From assembly GCA_910583545.1 (NCBI GenBank), contig CAJTXM010000003.1, positions 79,306 to 143,305 of the forward strand: 64,000 nucleotides of DNA, written 5' to 3'. A model generated the notes under the pieces. The model was not told the DNA's origin. It worked only from the letters and a program-made list of their open reading frames with translations, and searched no databases. The translations under genes and the position numbers were made by a program. Shown here piece after piece: positions 60,041 to 64,000 of this stretch (position 1 is the stretch's first letter; each line of letters begins with the position of its first letter). The DNA is from an uncultured Christensenella sp. (lineage in GTDB: Bacteria > Bacillota > Clostridia > Christensenellales > Borkfalkiaceae).

Positions 60041-60450
60041 ATATAAAAATAAATAAAAGCGTCACGCATACCCCTGCGATTTAATGCGGCGCAAAATGTC
60101 CGCGCTGGGCGCGGTGAAGCTATGCGGAAGCTTGCCGAACGGCGGCAAGGCTTTAAACGGCTGTACTTCGGCAAGCAATATAAGAAAAAAGCCGCTCTCG
60201 CGGCTTAGGCTATTAAAAGGTGATTATTACTGTAAACTGCGCCCGACCGCTTGACGACGTTCGTTGACCTCAATAATAAACGACGTTGTTTCGCCCTGAC
60301 GTCTGACCGAGGGGAGCGACTGTTCCGCGCCGTCCGATAAAGTGCAGGTTGCGCGCATCCACGCGACGGCGGTTTTATACCTGCGGGCAATTTCCCGCAA
60401 TGGTGATATACGATTTAAATAAAAAAACGACGCAATTCTTTTAAAAACGT
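60041..60450. other. Non-coding GC-rich stretch at the right end of element 1
   Basis: No convincing gene. Hairpins occur at 60131-60149 (CTTGCCG/CGGCAAG) and 60187-60206 (AAGCCGC/GCGGCTT). A possible second origin or single-strand initiation structure. The short minus-strand frame 60205-60390 has unnatural composition and no ribosome site. Confidence 0.4.
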
Positions 60451-60507
60451 TTGGGGCAACGTTGGGGCAAAATTGTTAAAATTTCATTAAAAACTGCCAA
60501 AAATAAG

Positions 60508-60548
60508 AAAAAAACGGGGTAAAACACGCGATTTTACCTCGTTTTTTT
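60508..60548. terminator. Bidirectional terminator touching att2
   Basis: AAAAAACGGGGTAAAA pairs with TTTTACCTCGTTTTTT (one mismatch), T-runs on both strands. Equivalent in position to the one at att1, but different in sequence. Confidence 0.8.
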
Positions 60549-60573
60549 GGTGACCCGTGCGGGAATCGAACCT
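60545..60573 (-). other. att2: 29-bp tRNA 3'-end attachment repeat
   Basis: Identical to 48713-48741. Again the tRNA 5' part does not follow, so this is a junction between two stacked elements. The intact tRNA should lie at the far end of element 2. Confidence 0.88.
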
Positions 60574-60676
60574 CTCACAAATTAATTATAGGGTAAAAAT
60601 GGGGCAAAAATAAGCGAATATCGCCTATTTTTTGCAGTTTTAAAAAGCTGATTGGGGGCAATTTCGGGGGCATTGC

Positions 60677-61870
60677 CTAATAATTAAGCTTTTTACCTTC
60701 TTTTAGAAGGTATTCGTCGGATAAATCGGTGTATGTGTTGCCAAGCTTTCCTAAACTATGACCGACAAACTCCATTCGTGCGACATCTGAAACTCCGCAT
60801 TCCTGACAGCGCGTGTAAAAAGTTGTACGCAAGTCATAAAGTTTATGATTAGGCAGTATCGAGCGAAATTTTTCTCTGATACATTCGACTATAAAAAATT
60901 TTAATTCCGTTACGCCGATAAGATACGGTTTAAGCATAGGCGTAATTGGTATTTTTTTATATTCGACTTTTTTTGTTTTCCGCTTGCTGTTTACGGCAAT
61001 TATAAATTCGCCTTCAATACGCGCTGTGCTGTATTCGTTCGGTCGCAGTCCTGTATAAAGAGCGACGGCAAACATAAGCTGATAAGGCGTGCCTGTGGTG
61101 GCTTCTAACAATTTTTTTTCTTCAAGCTTAGTTAAAGCTTTGCCGTGTTCCCGTTCGTGTTCAACGGTTTGAACGATAGCAAGGGGATTACGTTCAACAA
61201 TACCGTGTGCAATAGCAGTCTTAAATATTGAGTTGAGAAGTGAGTAAACATCCTGAGCAGTACGCTCATAACCGATTGCAAGAATTTTGTCTATAAGCTG
61301 CTGACATTGTGCCGGAGTAATTCGACGAATTTCAATATACCCGAAATGCGGTTGAATATGAATTTTATAGCGGCTTAAATCTACCCTGTATGTCTGTGCG
61401 CCGACTTTTCTTTTACGAAAGTTTTCAAAGTAGTACATTGCAAATTCGTGAAAAGTGGTGGGAATTTTTGTTGCTGTTTCGCCAAGCTCAGTTGCATGCA
61501 GTGCAGAGATAAATTTTTGAATAAGGTCGTCCAAGTCAGTTGCTGATACTGAAAGGTTATAACCGTGTCGGCGGTAGCGTGCCTCATAGCTGCAAGAAAT
61601 TTTGCCGCGCTTGCGTTTACGGTAACAAATTGTTTTACCTTCTATACGGAAGGTGTGTCTGAATGATTTTGGCATTTTTAAAATCTCCTTATCTGGAATT
61701 TTTAAAAAACCAACAGTGTCTTGTCTGAGAACGGAAGAGGAGCTCTCTTCCCGATGCTCTTTTGTCAGTTCGGCGGCAAGGTTTTTGGAAACTATTTGCA
61801 GCTCCTTTTCGTCGTCGGTGGTGGTGGCAAGTATAAGCTTGCTTGCAAGTGTTAAAATGTTTTGGTTCAC
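60677..61870 (-). CDS. Tyrosine integrase of element 2
   Basis: 397 residues from GTG 61870 (AGAGGAT 6 nt upstream). Same layout and catalytic text as the element 1 integrase: YTGLRPNE, LYDLRTTF, FVGHS and the Tyr in NTYTDLSDEY. The N-terminal 60 residues are unrelated, the arm-binding part is moderately similar, and the catalytic part is almost the same protein with many silent DNA differences. It targets the same tRNA site. Confidence 0.93.
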   Translation of the reverse strand: MNQNILTLASKLILATTTDDEKELQIVSKNLAAELTKEHREESSSSVLRQDTVGFLKIPDKEILKMPKSFRHTFRIEGKTICYRKRKRGKISCSYEARYRRHGYNLSVSATDLDDLIQKFISALHATELGETATKIPTTFHEFAMYYFENFRKRKVGAQTYRVDLSRYKIHIQPHFGYIEIRRITPAQCQQLIDKILAIGYERTAQDVYSLLNSIFKTAIAHGIVERNPLAIVQTVEHEREHGKALTKLEEKKLLEATTGTPYQLMFAVALYTGLRPNEYSTARIEGEFIIAVNSKRKTKKVEYKKIPITPMLKPYLIGVTELKFFIVECIREKFRSILPNHKLYDLRTTFYTRCQECGVSDVARMEFVGHSLGKLGNTYTDLSDEYLLKEGKKLNY

Positions 61871-61961
61871 GTGCTATCCTCTCTAAATATTTTTAAATTA
61901 AAGATAACACGACTTAACAGTTTTAAAACAAAATATACAAACAAATGTTTTTATTTTTTGT

Positions 61962-62348
61962 TTAATCGTTCTTATTTTTTTCGCTTTCTTGTAGCATATT
62001 TTTACCTATGGCGGTAAAGTCTTTTTGGGCTTGTTCACCAAATTGTTCGCCTAACTTTCTATAAACTGAAATAATTTCGTATTCATTCGAAGAAATTACT
62101 AAATTTAAATCATTTTCGTCAGATTTTTGCATTTCTGTTTTTATAGAGTTAGTCAGTGAAGTATCATTCTTTGATTTTTTAGCAAAATGAACGATATAAC
62201 CTATAAAAACAATTAATGCAACCACGCCCAAAATAGTGCATAAAATAGCTATTCCCAGTCCGATATTAGTCGAATCGTCTGGCGTTGTGCTAACTGGCGG
62301 ACCTAATCCGCCTGAATTATCAGAAAGCAGACTTAAAACATAGTTCAT
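61962..62348 (-). CDS. Single-pass membrane protein paired with the element 2 repressor
   Basis: 128 residues: short N-terminal outside part, membrane helix (about 30-54: LGIAILCTILGVVALIVFIG), cytoplasmic tail. The tail ends YRKLGEQFGEQAQKDFTAIG, close to the C-terminal text of the XRE gene just upstream (FREIGKKHGEQAQWALITVA). RBS AGAGGTG. Co-transcribed with the repressor, 12 bp apart. It may bind or tether the repressor; unproven. Confidence 0.65.
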   Translation of the reverse strand: MNYVLSLLSDNSGGLGPPVSTTPDDSTNIGLGIAILCTILGVVALIVFIGYIVHFAKKSKNDTSLTNSIKTEMQKSDENDLNLVISSNEYEIISVYRKLGEQFGEQAQKDFTAIGKNMLQESEKNKND

Positions 62349-62360
62349 AAATTACACCTC

Positions 62361-62696
62361 TTATAGCATTTTGTCAGCAACGGTGATTAAAGCCCACTGT
62401 GCTTGTTCACCATGTTTCTTTCCGATTTCCCGGAAACGGTAAAGCATTTCGTCTTCAATAGGTGTAATGCTTATTTTTTTTGTCGCCGAAGCTCCGATTA
62501 TTTGTTCTTCGGCTGTTATAGTGCTTTCTATTTCAAGTGCTTTTTCTATTGCTTGAACAGTATCTATCCGAGGATTTAGTGTTTTACCTGAAAAAATTCC
62601 TCTTAGAGTTTGGAGCGGTATTCCCGATTTTTCGGCAAGCTCAATTTGAGTAATTTTTTTTGATTTCATGTATTTTTTTATTCCTGAGATGTCCAT
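62361..62696 (-). CDS. XRE-family repressor of element 2
   Basis: 111 residues. Helix-turn-helix at about 5-55 (MKSKKITQIELAEKSGIPLQ, TLRGIFSGKTLNPR) and a tail ending with YRFREIGKKHGEQAQ. RBS AAGGAGG. Faces a promoter carrying TGATATTT/AAATATCA repeats, which are its likely operators. Confidence 0.82.
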   Translation of the reverse strand: MDISGIKKYMKSKKITQIELAEKSGIPLQTLRGIFSGKTLNPRIDTVQAIEKALEIESTITAEEQIIGASATKKISITPIEDEMLYRFREIGKKHGEQAQWALITVADKML

Positions 62697-62711
62697 ATTT
62701 GCCTCCTTTAA

Positions 62712-62820
62712 TGATATTTTAAAAAAAAAATATCAAAAAAGCAATTTTTAGCTGTTTTAATTGTTGACAAATAGGTTATTTGATATTATACTAATTAAAA
62801 AAATATCAAATATGATATTT
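62712..62820. promoter_or_regulatory. Operators of element 2
   Basis: Inverted repeats TGATATTT-N8-AAATATCA (62712-62735) and AAATATCA-N4-TGATATTT (62801-62820), plus a half site at 62781-62787. They bracket the rightward promoter. A separate 14-bp palindrome TGCACCCGGGTGCA lies at 62848-62861 in the leader. Confidence 0.7.
62764..62792 (+). promoter_or_regulatory. Rightward promoter of element 2
   Basis: TTGACA (62764-62769), 17 bp, TATACT (62787-62792), with an operator half site inside the spacer. Confidence 0.75.
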
Positions 62821-62890
62821 TTAAACCAAAACCGTAAGGAAAAATTTTGCACCCGGGTGCACAAAATAAATAAATTTCAAGGAGTAAATT

Positions 62891-63850
62891 ATGAGGAACT
62901 ATGAACAGTTGATTGTGGCAGAGCAGTCCGCCAAATTGACACTTGAAGAGCAAGAGTTTGTCGAGGTGCATCGCAGGATAGTGGCCTGCGGCGAGCTTAC
63001 GGGGCGGTATTTGTTTGAAATGTGCAATCAGATAAAGCGTATGAGGGACGACAAGCTTTACGCCGTCGCCGGTTTTAAGAAGTTTGAAGATTATACGGAG
63101 CAGGCCTTAAAGGTCAAGCGCCGTCAGGCTTATAACTACATAAAGCTTGCGGAAACGTACAGTGAAAAATATATCGTAGAAAACGCCGACCTTGGCATTA
63201 CAAAGCTTGCACTGCTGGCAGGTGTTACAGAGGAAGAGCGCGAAGAAATAACAGAAACAATCGACGTTGTTGAAGCGAATACCGACGAAGTAGAAGCGGC
63301 GGTAAAGGCGGCTTTGCAAGAGAGGGACGAGGCGCAAAAGCAGTTAAAAGAGCGTGAGGAAGAAATTGACGGAATACGTGAAGAGCTGGACGCGGCGGAA
63401 TCGTCGAAGTCGGAATTGCAGGACTTATACGACGCAAAGAAAAAGGAATTGCTTGAAGCAAAGGATAGAGTCAAAGCCCTTGAAACGTCTAAAACAGACC
63501 TTGAAAAACAGCTTGCGGCAGCAAAGGCTACAGCAGCAAAGGCGTCGAAGGAAATAAAGACGGTTCCGGACGAAGAGAGCAAGAAACAGGCGGCAGCGGA
63601 AAAGGCAAGAGCGGACGAATTAGAACAGAAGTTAAAGGAAACCAACGCACAGCTTGCGGCGGCAAAGGAGCAGAAAAAGACGATAGCGTCGGACGATTTG
63701 CTAACCTTTAAAATCAAGTTCACGGATTTACAGCGTTTAGGCGGCGAGATAAAAAAGGCTTTGGACGGAATGAACGAAGAGAACGCAGGAAAGTGCAGAG
63801 CGGCAATAAACGCGGTCCTGAACGGCTGGAAGGGGGATATGAAGTTATGA
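62891..63850 (+). CDS. DUF3102-like phage/plasmid protein with long coiled coil
   Basis: 319 residues. The N-terminal ~110 residues (CGELTGRYLFEMCNQIKRMR, FKKFEDYTEQALKVKRRQAY, NYIKLAETY) resemble the helix-turn-helix-like DUF3102 proteins of mobile elements of Bacillota. Residues about 120-270 are a continuous charged coiled coil with Ala/Lys/Glu heptads, followed by a compact C-terminal helix pair. Possibly a DNA-binding partition or replication accessory. RBS AAGGAG. Its stop overlaps the next start (ATGA). Confidence 0.65.
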   Translation: MRNYEQLIVAEQSAKLTLEEQEFVEVHRRIVACGELTGRYLFEMCNQIKRMRDDKLYAVAGFKKFEDYTEQALKVKRRQAYNYIKLAETYSEKYIVENADLGITKLALLAGVTEEEREEITETIDVVEANTDEVEAAVKAALQERDEAQKQLKEREEEIDGIREELDAAESSKSELQDLYDAKKKELLEAKDRVKALETSKTDLEKQLAAAKATAAKASKEIKTVPDEESKKQAAAEKARADELEQKLKETNAQLAAAKEQKKTIASDDLLTFKIKFTDLQRLGGEIKKALDGMNEENAGKCRAAINAVLNGWKGDMKL

Positions 63851-64000
63851 AAAAGACAGATTATCTTTTAATGCTCTTTCAGGACAACGAAACCGAGAGC
63901 GAACCTAAGAAGGAGCTTCACGCCGCCGTGCTCGAATGTACGGTCGAGGCGTTGTCGCAGACAAGCGACGATTTTGAAATCGACGGCAAAATCGGTTTAA
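63847..64000 (+). CDS. Unrecognised protein of element 2, N-terminal part
   Basis: ATG 63847 overlaps the preceding stop. Begins MKKTDYLLMLFQDNETESEP and stays open for 51 codons to the edge. Acidic and helical. Too short to classify. Confidence 0.6.
   Translation, partial: MKKTDYLLMLFQDNETESEPKKELHAAVLECTVEALSQTSDDFEIDGKIGL

Larger units (their letters stand above)
48713..60573. mobile_element. Element 1: integrated inovirus-like prophage (about 11.8 kb)
   Basis: Bounded by the two 29-bp tRNA-derived repeats. Contents from left: tyrosine integrase and XRE repressor (minus), multi-site operator, a rightward block of membrane and surface proteins, a Zot/pI-type ATPase, hairpins, two DNA methyltransferases, a zinc-ribbon protein, a winged-helix replication protein and iteron-like repeats. 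Size and the small-membrane-protein/adsorption/Zot order fit inoviruses. The integrase, methyltransferases and iterons make it a mosaic. Confidence 0.75.
60545..64000. mobile_element. Element 2: second integrated element, left end only
   Basis: Begins at att2 with the same order as element 1 (att, minus-strand integrase, minus-strand XRE gene, divergent operator region, rightward genes) but different downstream genes. Runs past the window edge, so its type (phage, plasmid-like or conjugative) cannot be told. Confidence 0.7.

Noticed and set aside
60205..60390. Minus-strand frame of 61 codons at the right end of element 1
   Set aside because: Arg/Ser-rich chance translation of GC-rich DNA, no ribosome site, overlaps a hairpin.
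60545..60573. tRNA gene at att2 (and att1)
   Set aside because: Only the T-loop, 3' T-stem, acceptor and CCA are present; the D and anticodon arms do not follow, so these are attachment copies.

Overview
The window reads as chromosome of an uncultured, probably gut-dwelling, low-GC Gram-positive bacterium of the Clostridia. This is inferred from AddAB in place of RecBCD, lipoprotein solute-binding proteins, an RsfA-like regulator, SpoIIE-type phosphatase, PlsY-type acyltransferase, LacI-controlled starch genes, a choloylglycine hydrolase, A/G-rich Shine-Dalgarno sites and many intrinsic terminators. No lineage below class can be fixed from the sequence.

Bases 1-25,500 are mostly housekeeping: an RsfA-like regulator, a membrane pyrophosphatase, a cysteine-clustered lipoprotein, addBA behind a heavily folded leader, a PAS-SpoIIE phosphatase with a lipid-kinase-like gene, CCA transferase, rpsF-ssb-rpsR with its S6:S18 leader, a membrane Rossmann/RyR-like protein, a PLP-homeostasis protein, a two-component system, a glycosyltransferase/PlsY pair, a tautomerase and a GNAT enzyme. 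Between 14.28 and 15.04 kb lie two start-less, diverged copies of one coding unit that share an identical 26-bp block.

Bases 25,500-40,200 form a starch/maltodextrin island. It holds secreted pullulanase, a SusE/F-like starch-binding lipoprotein, a LacI regulator, MalQ, a MalEFG transporter, a second GH13 lipoprotein and an unusually long MsmX/UgpC-type ATPase. The pulA and malQ promoters share the same paired TTTCGAAA operator geometry, so one regulator probably controls them together. Surface enzymes cut starch, the lipoproteins capture oligosaccharides, MalFG plus the ATPase import them, and MalQ processes them.

Bases 40,250-47,780 carry two tandem ankyrin-repeat genes, a small protein, a bile-salt-hydrolase-like enzyme, and a complete queuosine precursor operon (queD-queE-folE-queC-queF). 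That operon lies behind a preQ1-I-like pseudoknot and an attenuator.

From 48,713 to the right edge the DNA is accessory. A 29-bp tRNA 3'-end repeat occurs at 48,713 and 60,545, and each copy is followed by a minus-strand tyrosine integrase and an XRE repressor. This looks like two related elements stacked at one tRNA gene. Element 1 (about 11.8 kb) appears to be an integrated inovirus-like prophage: small membrane protein, two anchored surface proteins, a Zot/pI ATPase that lacks an ATG start, two DNA methyltransferases bounded by a repeated gene-start module, a winged-helix replication protein and iteron-like repeats. Element 2 runs off the window. The intact tRNA gene is predicted beyond base 64,000.
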